A stretch of 64,000 nt of DNA from the NCBI GenBank assembly GCA_038503065.1, contig JBCAMK010000019.1, positions 744,001 through 808,000 on the forward strand, written 5' to 3'. The position numbers and the translations under genes were made by a program. The stretch comes from Paragyromitra xinjiangensis (lineage: Eukaryota; Ascomycota; Pezizomycetes; Pezizales; Discinaceae). Positions 47,931 through 62,705 of the stretch are shown in pieces (position 1 is the stretch's first letter; the number at the start of each line of letters is the position of its first letter). The notes under the pieces were generated by a model that saw nothing but the letters and a program-made list of their open reading frames with translations, was not told the origin of the DNA and did not search any database.

Positions 47931-48295
47931 TTGACAGGATATCCGATTTGGGGTGTATGAGAAATTTGGGGGGGGGGGGGTGATTCACTTTAGAAGATTT
48001 TGCTCGCAGGGGAACAGGAAGGAAAACTAGGGGCTATTCCGGTGTTCAGAGCTCCTATTCACATTCGCATATCCACCTTCATTTAACTCTTTTACCTATG
48101 CTCTGCGGCGGAATTATATGATACACATTTGTTCTTCCTAAGGTAATTACATTCATAAACAACTTCTATCATTATAATTGCAATTCAAAGGCAAGAAACG
48201 AAAAACGCTAGTATCCATTGATAACGCCGTAATAAGAAACAACCGAGCATTCCCATTATCCATTAACTGCCGTTCTCTCCCCCCCCCCATCTTAT
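47931..48295. other. convergent spacer
   Basis: 365 bp between convergent 3' ends. It includes a G12 run at about 47970 and a C8 run near 48280. No gene is seen. Confidence 0.5.
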
Positions 48296-49194
48296 CTACA
48301 AATGCCAGGCAAATAATCTCCTAAAAACATCTCTTCCGTTCTCCTCAATAACATCCCCATGACAGGGGATAATCTTTTCGATATCCCACCCTGCCACGAT
48401 CTTGGCACTCTCATTGAAACTCGGCTTGTCCTTTGCACACACATACCAGTTGAACCTTTGTTGCCCCTTACCTGGTCGGGTGCTCATGAAATAGTTTGTG
48501 ATCTTCGCATAGAAGCCAGTCTCTGCATCAATACCAGTCTTAGAGTATTGCTCATATGCAGGTAGGTTGAAGACGAGATCGGCATTTATTAGAGTACGAG
48601 AAGGTTTGTGGAGGAAGGCGATTTCTTTGTTTGCATGCCTATCACATCACATATCAGCATCATTGAACACGTGCATAACCTTCCTTTGAACACATACCCG
48701 TCGAAATACTCCACCTCGAACTCATTTGCAAAGTCTTCCGGTAGCTTGATGCTTCTTTTATTATCCTTGGCAAAAATGTGATCGATGACGACATCTTCGT
48801 TTCCCTGCTTTGCGCGCTTTTCGCGGAGTCCCTCAGGCCCAATGACTTGAGATGTTGGATATGCGGCTTTCCAGGGCCCTAGCTGCATATGGTGCTCGAT
48901 GTCGGGGGCTATGATGTAGCCTACGTTACCGCCAAGGGAGGAGATTGTGGTTTGAGCCTCAGGAGAAAGGGTGACGGGGGAAAAGACCGCAAGAGCACCG
49001 GTTTGGAGGCGGACTGAGATTTATTATTAGTGAGAGGGAGTGATGGTATTAAAGCTGGGTCGAAACTCACCGATAGTCGCACGACCGCCAAACTTAAACT
49101 TATTAAAACGCAAGAAGGGGATTGAAAGGGTAGTAATCATAGGAGAGACATTGCGGATCACCATGTTTGCTGCTGGATCTTGTTGTTTTGCCAT
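48296..49194 (-). CDS. DUF4336 metallo-beta-lactamase-fold protein
   Basis: Matches the DUF4336 family, found in fungi, plants and bacteria, related in fold to metallo-beta-lactamases; function unknown. Exons 49194-49071, 49013-48698 and 48638-48296 give about 260 aa. Visible features are MITTLSIPFLRFNKFKFGGR near the start, VTLSPEAQTTISSLGGNVGY, IAPDIEHHMQLGPWKAAYP (with the His pair expected of the fold), VEYFDGHANKEIAFLHKPSR, LINADLVFNLPAYEQYS and a late IEKIIPCHGDVIEENG. The His/Asp residues could be metal ligands, but the classic HxHxDH motif is absent, so hydrolase activity should not be assumed. Confidence 0.88.
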
Positions 49195-52100
49195 TCTTGT
49201 TGAATTGAGTTCTGTTCTGTAGCTTTTATCGTGTTGATTCTTAGTAGTGAATGATGATGATCGAAGTTGCTTATCTATGACGTTTAATAGGCTCGTTGGA
49301 TGATGCGTTCCAGAAAAACGGGGAGGAGAATTTCCTGATCTCTTTATACTTCTGTGGCCGCGGCGATGCCTGTCATATTCACTGAAGCATCAGGATCTAG
49401 GAAGCGCCTAGGCATGGCCTACGGCCGTTTCATCCTTCCTCCCTTTCCCCACGATCCCGCATGTTATTCCAATTACCGATTACGATAGGCAGGTATGCAT
49501 CAAGCACGCACACGGAATACGCGAACGTGCAATTTGACATCCGCGGTTTGCCGGTACCGTTTGTTCCACTGGATGCGACTAGCTGCGATATCGGGAGATT
49601 TTGATACGTGTGTGGATAAAATATTTGGAATCAGCATCACCGATGGCTGTATTGATCCGCATGCATCATTACACACCTTCTCTCGCTTATCCTACTGCAA
49701 TATGCAGTCTTACGTGGGCGTACAGGATGGTTGACTAAACGGGCCGAGCTAAGCTTGCATGCAGGTTCTTTATTTGAAATTATCTGATCCGAGGTTTTCG
49801 GTTTCGGTTTCGGTTTCCCATGAAGCCGATAGAATCAGCGATTTGATATAACAGGTATTCCAATTTTCGGATCCGGGATACTCATTGTCTATTTGTTTAT
49901 TCGGTGAGATTTATCATTCCATAAGTAATTGACGAGGGGATCACAGCATTAACACATGTGGATGAGGATCACAGGTGCAACTAACTAGAGTATATTATTT
50001 AGCCAAGTATAATAAGACCAACCTTACGGGAAGACGCTCAAGCAGGTAACTAAGCTAGGTGTAGAGTAGCCAAATCATTTCTCTTCCTTTCGATTAGAAA
50101 CAGCCTATTAAAGTGATTTTCGTGAGATCGTGAAATTCTCCATGAGTATTTCTGCCGTAGCTGGAACTCTCATCTCAAATCATAGATGAGGCGAGGCCTA
50201 GGATGCAGCGTGACTACTCACCGTTCCTGTTGTGGGCAATCCAATTAATCAGGAGTCCTCACATTTGGAAAGAAAAAGACAAATGCAAAGGACTAACTGC
50301 GAAGGGGAAGAAATAAATTGTTAGGTAAATCGCCCACGACTAGGGCTTAGGTGGAGGTAATGGCACCTTTAAAAATTTCTTAAAACTTGTTCCTTTTAGA
50401 TGATAATTCCGTAAATAGGGACACTTGGGGTTACATGAAATGAAGGTTCGTAAAAAATATTCGTTGGAAAACAATAGCACTCTTCCATAAATATATCGGG
50501 ATCTTAATATCTCATTTACCTACCTTGGGCTCTACTAGTAGACATTGAGTATCAGCACCGCCAGAGTGGTGAATGCTTCCCCTAAGACTGAACTCGGATC
50601 ATGGTGGGCAAGGGATATATATAGGTATAGCTCACATATATATTAGCTAGCTTTTCGCCCAGGCAATAAGTATTTGCGACACTTTCACTTAAACACAAAA
50701 GGCTGACAGTGATGGGGCTGCCTGCAGCCATGTAGATACCTTACCGAGGCTGATATAGAAATGATAAGTATGGCTAGATATGGTTCATCCATAATGTGAT
50801 AAAGCCGAACCCAGCTTTTTTTCTCTTTCTGGAGACTAGGTGAGTATGTTTATTCACCGGTGCCTTTTAAAGGAGAGCCATATCACCTATTCGAAGGGGC
50901 TTCAAGGCTAGTCTTATATTGATCGCCCGGGCAAAATCCCATTCAAAATATCTAATTCCTAGTTTCTGGGTGGGTTTAACTTCTGCGAGGCGTAAAAATC
51001 GGAGAAGCCTGGCTTAGGCTAGATAAAAGAATATTCAGAGCGAGAGGGTGTCAAGTTTTGACGAGATTTCCCCAAGTTTGTCGCTACTGTAGAATAGGTA
51101 CCCTAGACGAACACTCTGTACGAGGTGAAGATTATGGAGAGGAGAAGGGTCAACCCCTATTCCGGTTGGCCAATTTGCGAATCTTGATGACAATTGCTCT
51201 TGCCTTGTTTATGCTAATCCACACTTAAGTTGCTTTTTACTACATAATGTCACTCGCTGGCTAGTAATAAGCAAACTCGAGTGCCCTAGAAGGTGTACAT
51301 GTATATCACGTTTTTCTTGTTGTGACTATGTGTAGCTGAATGGGACTTAGCAAATGGTTGGAAAAGCAGCTGATGGTCGTCTCGCCTCTTCCTGGGACCA
51401 ATAGGGCCCTTGAACCTGAACGATCAATTTTCCTCCCCCAGTTTCCCATTTTGCGACCTGAACTTGTGTGAGATGTTGCCCGATGTGTGTATATCCGAAA
51501 AACTCTGCGTCGAGCTTTGTACAACGGGGCATGGAGGGTCTTAGAAGGCGAAGAGACTAAAGTCATAGAAATTTCTTGTGTGAGGTTCGCCGGCCGTCCA
51601 AAGAAGGCCCCGAGTGATAATAAGCATAAATACTAGCCTGCCTTGTAACTGCTTTTACTCAGTAGCATTTGCAAGATCGCTTGGTGGGTCGGTAGCATAA
51701 GGGTATCATCGGCCGTCCCTCCTGGCTATTTTTAACAGAGCGATACTCCTCGCAGTCTCGATAAAACATCCCAATGCCGATAACTTCGAGGATAATTAGC
51801 ATCACTCTGCGGCTGCTGGAATTAGCATCCGCAGTTGCATGTATTGTTGTAGGCATAGCAAGCATACTTTACTATATGAAAGTAGCTTTATGTTGATGAG
51901 GCTATCAATTAATAGGTTGGAGGCTACCTTCACGACGCGGATAAAGTTAACGTCCACCCTGGCTCCCGTTTCATATATGCGGAATCTCGCTCCTTGTCGC
52001 TCCTATATTCCTTATCCTCTCCACCGAGAATTTTACTTTGTTCCCTCTTGATTTAACCTTCTTTATACTATGGGTAGGCAAGCCATACATCTAACTTCAT

Positions 52101-53387
52101 ATTGGCGATAAATACTGACAACACCGTTCAGATCGTCGCTTTTGGCATGCTTGTTGACTACATTGCACCCATGAACTGTGCCTGGAGCTGGAGTTGGAAT
52201 GCCAGATGTTATCTTTCGAATATCGCTGCTGGTAGGTTCCACTGGAATATAGGCCCTCAGTTTCATGTTCCCCTCTGTTATTTTTTGGCTACTTAGCGCT
52301 GTTGTGGTTTGTTCGCCGTGCTAAGTCTGCGCATATAGCCAGACGCTCGTGGTACAGGTCTCATCCAGCTTAGACGTTTTGCGATGCGAGTGTATTGAGA
52401 CATGATGATCAATGATGCACAATACTACAGGGGTAATGATTGGTATTTGAGACTAAGGTTTCGAGGGGAAAGAGGGCTTCGTCTTTAATACTTCGTCTTA
52501 TTGCTAAGACCAATTTTGCCTTTTACGGCGATATGTTGAGTCATTTTGACGATTTTTTGACGGCGGTGGGTTTAAGTATATAATATCTACGAATCAATAG
52601 AGAAATGATCTCTCTATATACCTACCGTAATCAGATATCACGTGCCCCTTCTTCGTATTTACGAGTGTTGGGAAAATCAGGGGCAGTGATGAAAAAAATA
52701 TCCACAAGTTTGTCAAAGGATCCCTCCATACGTATGCAGGCTTGCAAGTTAGCTGGCCGTTGAGGAAGCCTAGTCTAGGGTGCTGCCTTCTACCCTGACC
52801 ATTACCCCCGGGATTCTACGATGTCACCAATTTACTCCTAAATTGGATGACGAAGCTCTGCCTCGGAAATCCGTGGGGATACCTGGCTCGGCTAGAGAAT
52901 CAATGATGTCTTCGTTGGTGTGGCCCAGTCGGGGATGTTGGAGCAACATATCCGCCTTAGACTAACCAGCGTTGCCTTGAAAGTTATATTAACCCCGCAA
53001 TTTTCGAAGAAAGATTTTAAGCCATTTCATTGAAACGGCTAGCCCGTTCCGGAAAGTCTGGGGTACATATTGCACTCTACCAGCTTCCTGGGACTAACAT
53101 TTAGAGCAGAAACCAACAGAATTTAAGATTATTTTTGCTAAAGGATCCCACGCCATACTTACAAAGATTGAACACCAAATTAGATTAACGAGATGAAAAC
53201 AACGAACCAAAAGTACTGACGATGCACCCCCTCCCCATGCTACTGAATGATGCCTCCCAACCCATGCACTAACAAGAAAAGAAAGAAAGATTTTTACAAC
53301 CCTTTCCAGCTAATCCGACCCCCTTTGATGAACAAATAAATGAATCATCTGGGTGTAAAACGTATAGAAAAGTAGATTAAAGTTGCT
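49195..53387. other. 4.2-kb gene-poor region
   Basis: No gene could be built; frames stay under about 90 aa with no domain features. A TTTCGG hexamer repeat lies at about 49795-49820. AT microrepeats occur at 50600-50650 and 52560-52620. It may contain decayed sequence, but no transposon remnant with clear ends was recognised. Confidence 0.45.
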
Positions 53388-53837
53388 TTAGTGTGTCCCA
53401 GGGACACTGCCTCGTCTTGTGGGGTTCAACTTTTCACTCGGGCATGGAGCGAGTAGAAATTCGCTTTTTCCAGAAGAGCCAACAAATGGATTAGTGTAGG
53501 CAGTATTTTCCGCAGGCGTGGAGCTAACAGTGGTTCGTCCTTGGGACTGAGAAGGAGAAGAAGAAAAAGAAAAAGAGTATTAGAAATGGCACCACATTCG
53601 AGGATGAAGATATGGATGAATGAATGGCAACGAAGGGGAAGGAGGGAAAAGACGTACAGTGCATTGGTGGCATTTCTCGCCCCAGTTGCGAACTTGATTT
53701 TTACACTGGTGATAACCCTACAGTCGTCCATTCTTGTTAGAAGCCAATTGCTTTCTTCTCAAAATGGCCTGGGTTGCAGTGGAAAGGGGGCTTCTCACGT
53801 AGTAGTTCGAACAATAGTAGGCTCCGTTTCCACTCAT
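53388..53837 (-). CDS. small Cys-rich orphan protein, three exons
   Basis: Exons 53837-53799, 53717-53658 and 53546-53388 splice in frame to about 85 aa. Both introns have good donors (GTGAGA, GTACGT) and CAG/TAG acceptors, and the first has a TCTAAC branch point. The N-terminal half has regularly spaced Cys: MSGNGAYYC, YHQCKNQ, then EKCHQC, a pattern like C-x7-C-x9-C-x2-C suggestive of a small zinc ribbon. The C-terminal half is Ser/Thr/Pro-rich and disordered, with one more Cys. No signal peptide is present. Function unknown. It is listed because three exon phases agree and the Cys spacing emerges only after splicing. A 5' leader of more than 300 bp contains an in-frame extension not used here. 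Confidence 0.5.
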
Positions 53838-55374
53838 GGTTTTTCTTTGGTTGGTTGTCTGTTTTGTGGGTTTCTTCGCTTGTATGTCTCGATTCTCTTG
53901 AGTATGATTTTGTTTGTCGGCGTGTAGGGGATGGAGGGGGATATGTATCGAGGTGAGGAGAGGAACTTTCACAGTGGGTAAAGGTTTCGTCGGTGGGCTG
54001 GAAATACGTGTCCTGGAGGAGATGCTGTAGTTATGTATGGTTGGGAGGGCCTGCAAACACACAGATAAAACGAGCGGTGAATCGAAGATCAGAAAGCGAG
54101 AAAATACAACAGCTAACCAACGAGACAGAAGAAGTGGCATTCGATCGATCAGGAGACAGTTTATATATGGAACCGCGAGTAAATGCGTGGAACGCTCACA
54201 AAACCAATCTCTGAGGAAAAAAAGAAAACGAAATGTTGTGTCAGAGTCCGAGCGCCCTAACTAATCATGTCCAGGACAGCTGCGAACTGCCGTCATGTCT
54301 TCTGCAAGTCATAGCATCAGGATCTTCCCAGAACGCCCGTGAGCAGTGGGACTGAGGGGGGAAGACCAGGGGGCTAGACAAGCTCCGAGGAACAGATAAA
54401 TCACAACCTGTAACCAGGATACTAATTTGTTTTATTTCTGGAAAGTTGTGGGGAGAGGAGGGAAAAAAACGCTCAATAACCCCCAAGAAATAACATCGGG
54501 GTATCCTAAACAACTTGAGTTCCACAGTTGGGATACCTTAACCCAGGTAGCGTACGAACCTGGCGAGACTTCGGAAATTGTCCTTCTGCGTCGCCTCGAA
54601 CCCGACTTTATCGTTTCTGTGTACGTATCCGTCGATAATTCACTCGGACTCCTCCGATAGTCAGCAGTCGACGAGGTATGCAAGCTGTCTGCGGGAAGAA
54701 ATATTGTCCTTTCCGATGCTAGGTTACTTTGCCCCTGTCAGGCTTCCAGAGTTTCTGGAATGACGGTATTCGAATCGCGACAAGGTTGCCCCCTGACTAT
54801 GAAACATTCTTTCCCGGGTTACTCTCCATACATTGCAGCCACGGTTACTAGCGTCTAGGCGTTATCAAAGTCTGGATGATTTGTGGCTCATTGGTAATGT
54901 GAATGTTTCGCTAATGATGCCCCCACAGATCTCCTCGAAAAGTGGATGATATGATGCAGTAAAAATGGAAACAGGGGAATGTAAAACACAAAAAGTTTAT
55001 GACAAGACAAGATACGAATCAATAACGTCCTCAACCCTCAAAAAAAAGAAAAGAAAAGTAAGAAGAAAAAAAAAACGCCAGAGACGATCATTAAAATTTC
55101 CCCACAAGTTGGTGAACCGTCGAAACCCCCGCCTGCCATCCCCCCCTTTTTCTAACCCCAGCGCTTGCCGCCGCCTCCTTTCTTATCTTACTGCCTTTAA
55201 AGAAGAAATAATAGACGATGATTACTTGAATCTCCTCGGGACGGTGAGACCCAACATCATAAAATAAGAAGAAAAAACCACTCAGATGGAGGTGGAAGGA
55301 TACAGAAATACAATTGATTGTCAGGCCAACCTCAAATTACGATGTAAGCACCTGAAGAAGAAACACAACACGAA
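53838..55374. other. intergenic region between Cys-rich gene and ROM2
   Basis: The first 300 bp are probably the leader/promoter of the Cys-rich gene; the rest ends at the ROM2 3' side. No further gene was recognised. Confidence 0.45.
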
Positions 55375-58300
55375 CTATGGCTTGTTCCGAGACCAGAAAT
55401 CGAGAGAAGCAATAACGTCATCGCCGTTGGCTTCATCCTCATACGCGTACAAGATCTAAGACAATTTGTGAGCGAGAAAACTAAAAACTGGACTGAGCAT
55501 GATTTACTTCTCTGGTTGATTCGTGGAGCATTCGAATATTCTTCCCGGTAACGATATGTACTAGCCCACCGGTCTCCACATGCCGAATTTCTATAAAACT
55601 AGGCTCAAAAGCAAGAATATAGGGGTAAGAAAGTGCAAAAGAGGTTGGTTGGCCTTCCCAGGCAATTTGCCAGTCTGGTCGCGCCCTCCATCCGTTTCTG
55701 TTGACAAAAAACGAGAAGTCGGAGTAGTTCAACAAGAACTCCCCGTTTAGCCTGTAAATAGCTATCGGCTTTACGTTCTCCCTTTGGAATAGTTCTAGGG
55801 ACGTATCGGCAGGATCAAGAAGTGATTGCGTTTCTAGTGTCTCCAAACTGACAACCTCGAAACCTTTGGAACATCCAACACACAGCTTGGACTTCAAGAA
55901 GTGTATTGACGTTGACTCTGATGGAATATAGAACTCCTTAGGAATAATTAGCAAATTTATGTCCCTAACGATGATTAGTTGCGAGTCATCCTAACCTTAA
56001 ATGGTTTTAGTGTATCTTGTCCGCCCTGTAACAGTTTTCGAAAAGCAGGCGTCCTTTTCCCGCGCGCTAAGGTGTCGTGCGGTTCTAGAACCTTAACAGT
56101 CGAAGAGAGAGATGAGCTCCTTACACAGCATACTAGTACTCTTCCCAAACACACGCCAGCCTTGAAGAAATTAGTATGTCCAATCACCTTCTTCGGACGC
56201 TTGTTGGCAAGAGTTGTATCGTTTGGGTCGAGGCCCTCTACAGGAACGGACATGAGAGTCTTTTCCGATAGTATCAAGATGATTGAAAACTCTTCGAGTA
56301 CGTCAATCTGTTCGACTTTGTTGACCTCAATGACTTTCTTCGGTATCGGAGTAGAACCATCTTTTGGCTTGCGGTCAGATATATAAATACCGTTCTCCGT
56401 ACCATATACCAACTTCCTACCACCATCTGATAAATTTAGCGATTATTTCCAGTACAAGTTCCAGCTTTTAGCTAACTTACCGATAGGAACAAGGCAGCTA
56501 ACACGATTGCCTGCATTGAAGAACTGATCACACAGCATTGTACGAGTGAAGATGCTACTCCTCTCCCTCAACACAGTTTGTTGAGCTTCGATGTGCTCGA
56601 TCCATTTTCTTCGGCTAACAATCGAGCCAGCGAATAAGGGAACAGTGTAGCCCCGCTTTCCTAGGTGTTGGAAAGTGATAGGATATCCCTTCTCTTTACT
56701 GTTGAAGTCGTTCGGTATCTTCTTCGTATCGTTCTTGGCCCCTGGGATAAGGCTCGAAGAGGGCCTTTTCGCAATACCTGCTTTTGGAAGAACCTCTTCC
56801 ATTTGTGTGATAACCAGTAATTCGAGGGGTATTGGCTATGCTATGCATCAGCGACAGCCTTTGAATAATAAGATGAAGCAAATTGGTTGAACATACCTTC
56901 CGATATACCCGATACACCTCCCTCTTGTTCACGACCTTTATTCTAACCAATAACACAGCATGATCAAACAGAAACGCCTGAATATCCCCTCCACCATCCT
57001 GAGACGCACTTTTCTTCAAGTTACCCTTGAATAGAAGTTGTCTCCCTTCCTCTGTAAGCTTTAGGTCGACATACTCCCCTGGTCGGAAAATGAGCTGCTC
57101 ATTAAGTTGCATAAGGTTGAAATGGTTTTCTGCTTTCCCGGATTCGAGATTTACGCGTGTGAGAAACTCTCGAATCAGCTCAGTTGCCCTCTTCAAATCC
57201 TTTTTATCCTGATTTTCTTCAGATGTAGGTTTCAAGATAGCCTCCAACAGCAATGGATAACGAGCAAGACGTGTTGTTGGTTTCGTAAGGTAGCCGTTCA
57301 GTTCCAGTTTCCGGGATTCTTTCTTACGTTCCGTTTCCTCCACGAAACGTGCAAAACTTGGGTTCGCAGCTTTCTCTTTCTCAAACTCATATTTCCCATA
57401 CAGCTGGTTCGAGCCATACGTGATGAACGGTTCGAATTTCGGCACAAATTCGAGAAATATGTCACCGACGTTATGAACAACTGGTGAAATTTGCTGCCTT
57501 CGAGTAAGAGCCTCTGCTAATCGAGAGTTGACAGCATGAACTTCCATTACATCGCCAAATACTGTGCGAATGAATCTCTCGCGGCGGTGTTCAGGGATCG
57601 GTGATGGGTTTTGGGGGTTCTTTGAAAGTAGCGGTTTCATCCAGAAATCTCGCAGGTACTCCAAGTCCTTCACGAAATCCCGTTCGGTATATATCAGTTC
57701 GCAGATAACCTCTTGCCTCTTCTTCTCCTTCTCCGAAACACCATCAGCAATCTCCTTCGGCACTGTATGGATCCAGAGCTTTTGTTCCTTCTCGTCGTCC
57801 CCATGCAAACTAGATCTCGACTCTTCCCTCCTTAGACCAGGCTGTGGTTTCATGTTGAGCCTCGCTTGTTGTTCTAATCGACGAGGACAGGCTATTGAAT
57901 AGCAAAGTTGCTGGGGCGTACAAGTAGGCGAGTAACAATCCGTCAAGAGAGTAAAGACACCGTTGACATCGTTTTCCTCATCGACGATACCATCACTCTT
58001 GAATTGGTATACTTCCGATTGCGAATCCCTTAATCGGTGGTCATATGTTACATCGTGAAAGAATTTCTGAGCATCGAGAGCTCTTCCTAAGAGTAGTGCA
58101 AGGCTTCGATCGCTGGTTTTGATGATGAACGCAATTATGTCTACGGCTTCAGCACCTGTAAATGCTGACTTGTAGGTCAGCTCGTTCTTGACCCTATCTC
58201 CAATCATTATACGTTCTCTCAATGAGTTTGCGACTCGAGACAACAGGGCTGGATATACAAGTGGTGCTCGTCTAGCAGGAATTGCAGCAGGTACACCAAC

Positions 58301-59073
58301 TCCGCCGCCACCCGAAGAAGATGTTCCAGACTTGTGCATTGAAGGCCTTTCAGTGTTTTGTGTAAAAGTCGAGGTTGTGGAAGGGGCAGCAGAGGGGGCA
58401 TAGGCCGTAATGCTTGAGGAATTACTCGCAGAGCTAGGTGTCCTTTGCTTGGCAGCAAAGTTATTTTCCCGTGTTGGCATAGAATTTAGCCGTTGCTGAT
58501 CTGATGGCGGTCTACTATTCTGACTATATTGGCTGTATTGACTCTCCTGAGAGTCCTTACGCCGATGAGGAATAACTCTCCCACTTTGTGTTTGTGTGTG
58601 CTCCCTTTCGTGGGGGTATGTTGTTAAGGACATGGTTCGTTCATCGTGCCTTTCGGGAACTACTCTCCCCTGGGCTGTAGTTCTTGACATTTGAGGGCCC
58701 GGGGGTCCGCCCCCTGGGCGAGAGAACTGCGGTGGCCCCGATGGGCCCATAGTGGGTGAGTATGATGCTGCCATAGATCTCGAGCGGTACGGATCTGCGT
58801 TTAACGCAGGTGGTGGCGGGTAGTACCGGTGAGGTGGGGGTTTGGACATATTGGGATTCGGAGGAGGGGCACCTGGCGGCTGTACACGCATTGGTTGAGG
58901 ATAGGGCCGGCGTTCGGGATACATTGGTTGGGGTAGATGTTGGGGTTGAGATTGCATTCGGGAATTGGGGTTTGATGGATGCTGTGGATAACCGTTTACT
59001 GGCGCTTGCTGGTGGTAGCCGTTTGGTAGAGGTCCTTGGCGTTGCGGACGTGGTGAACCAGTTGATCCTCCTC

Positions 59074-59104
<31 letters not shown>

Positions 59105-59359
59105 TCCATTTCCTCCATTTCCTCCATTTCCACTATAACTGGACATGCTTGACTGTGAAAGCATGTTTGAGGACGAAGTCATCGTTTGCGAACGTCCACT
59201 TGTTGGTGGTACATTGGGTTGGGATGTCATGGTATGGGAACGACCCGATGGGGCTGTGCCAAAAATGTTCGCAAAATCGTTATCGCGCTGGGAGGCAGGG
59301 CCAGGAGGGCCATTGTATTGACTACGGTATACCCGCTGGTTCTGTTGGTGATCGGCCAT
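55375..59359 (-). CDS. ROM2: Rom2/Rgf1-type Rho1 GEF (DEP-DH-PH-CNH)
   Basis: A Rho1 guanine-nucleotide exchange factor of the cell-wall-integrity pathway, acting at the plasma membrane. Exons 59359-56897, 56835-56481, 56426-55996, 55936-55508 and 55455-55375 give about 1252 aa. The first about 360 residues are disordered, rich in Gln, Pro, Ser and poly-Gly. DEP domain at about 368-455 (NSLRERIMIGDRVKNELTYK). DH domain at about 550-745, starting RQEVICELIYTERDFVKDL, with TKPTTRLARYPLLLEAIL. PH domain at about 760-900, then a CNH domain at about 920-1240 (KLCVGCSKGFEVVSL, GEFLLNYSDFSFFVNRNGWR, PYILAFEPSFIEIRHVETG). The exon 4 acceptor is AAG rather than CAG/TAG, chosen because it alone restores KEFYIPSES. 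Head-to-head with the PKA gene. Confidence 0.94.
59066..59140. repeat. CTC triplet tract coding poly-Gly in ROM2
   Basis: A nearly pure (CTC)n run followed by CCATTTCCT units encodes an uninterrupted Gly run after three Gly-Gly-Asn units on the minus strand. It is a likely length-variable site. Confidence 0.9.
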
Positions 59360-60917
59360 GACTACCGGGAAGGGTTATCTGTGAAGCGAAACAAGAGCGA
59401 GGGTCAGCGAACCAATGCTATTTTGATATTGATCCGAGAGGTAGGAAGAAGGAGGAGAGGGAGGAGAGATAGAAGAAGACAGCCAGCTGAGAGAAGTAGC
59501 AAAGGCTCTTCACATTTTCCTCAACCAGGAGAATTATGAGATGGAGAGCACGAACAAAGGTACAATTTCAGGTGCTGTAAAGACATGCAGCACTTCCTTT
59601 CTTGGGGGTGGGGGGGTGGTGGTGGTGGTGGTTGTAGTGTGGAGGGTAGATTGTAGGTTGTGGTTGTAGATGTAGTTGGTTGAGGGTGTTTGGCTAGTGG
59701 TGGCGTTGATAGGCGTGAGTTTAGGTGAGGTTCGGTGGAGACCTGAAGTCAAGTCAAGTTAGGGGATGGACAGCCGGATAGGGCGTTGGGTTGTCGGGGA
59801 CCGTTGGCCAGAATCTCGAGGTTACCCGGCCGTTGCCAGTATTGCTGGCGCACGGGAGAATACATGGCTGCGGGGCTCTGGACAGTGAAGAAGGCCTTCG
59901 ATACTGTATTCCGAGGTCTGTCCCGACATGTCTAACTGCATCCAATTTTATGTCCGCCAACGCCTCAGTCAGGCTATCCTAGCTAGACAGAACTACATAC
60001 GTCTATGATAGATGAAACAAGAAATAAGATGCCCAAGATGCTCGCAACAGCTCTGCAACCCACCCCCCCCCCCATTCCACCCCGCAGGCTGTATGATCAT
60101 GGTATCCGTGTAGCCAGAACAAACCAGAGTCTTCCCTCTCTGATTCCTATGGGATCACAGGATGGTAGTCACTAACTACTCCCAATATCTGCCAAACATT
60201 TAATGTACTACCCGTGACCATGGATATGCAGCTATGCCAAAAGTACACAACTATCCACTTCCTCACTTTGGTAAAATCCTGTTGGTATGTGCGCATTACT
60301 GCGGAACAACCGCTGGCGGGCTTCTCTCCGTTTTTCGGCGCCGAAAACCAGTGAAGTAAACCGCTTGTCTAGAAATGCAGAATTAAATCAAGTTAAAGGG
60401 AAAGAAAGGAAAGAAAAAAAAGAAAGGAAAAAAGAGATCCCCAGTTCCCGCTATGTCCGGTATGCTGTTCACACGAGCGCTTTTTATTTTATTTTTACCC
60501 GTACGTCAACCGTCATCTGAACAGGCTTGTCCTTTATCTCGATCTGCGGCGCCGAACCGTGGGCCTTATGGCTGTCTGTATTACGGAGGAATCTAGAGCC
60601 CCAGTCCTTTCTGCCCCTCTATCGCCTCTCCCCCTGACTCCTCCCTGTGACGCGAAGTCGGGAAGGAGAAAAAAAAAAAAAAAGGCGATCATTCAGTTCA
60701 CAACGCAGCGAACAGCGCCTAAAGCTCAGACAATAAAGACCCGCATCCCGTAACGCCGTGTGGCCGCTATCTTGTGGGTACTTGGGTTCTGCAAACCGGT
60801 TTTCTCGTTAATACATACTACTTGGGAAGCTCACAACAACAGGTCTCGCAGCTTAACCTCCGTTCACATACTTACTTACTTACTTACTCCCCCATTTAAT
60901 CTCCTTGCCCTCTGGGA
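59360..60917. promoter_or_regulatory. divergent intergenic region, ROM2 and PKA
   Basis: 1.56 kb between two signalling genes transcribed in opposite directions. It holds GGT/TGG-rich microrepeats at 59600-59650, a C11 run near 60065, GA- and A-rich tracts at 60400-60430 and 60660-60685, and (CTTA)n at 60870-60888 just before the PKA leader. No gene was recognised. Confidence 0.5.

Positions 60918-62705
<1,788 letters not shown>

Noticed and set aside
53718..54140. 140-aa minus-strand frame
   Set aside because: Only its end codes (first exon of the Cys-rich gene); the rest is leader and intron 1. It would need a single unspliced reading and loses the Cys pattern.
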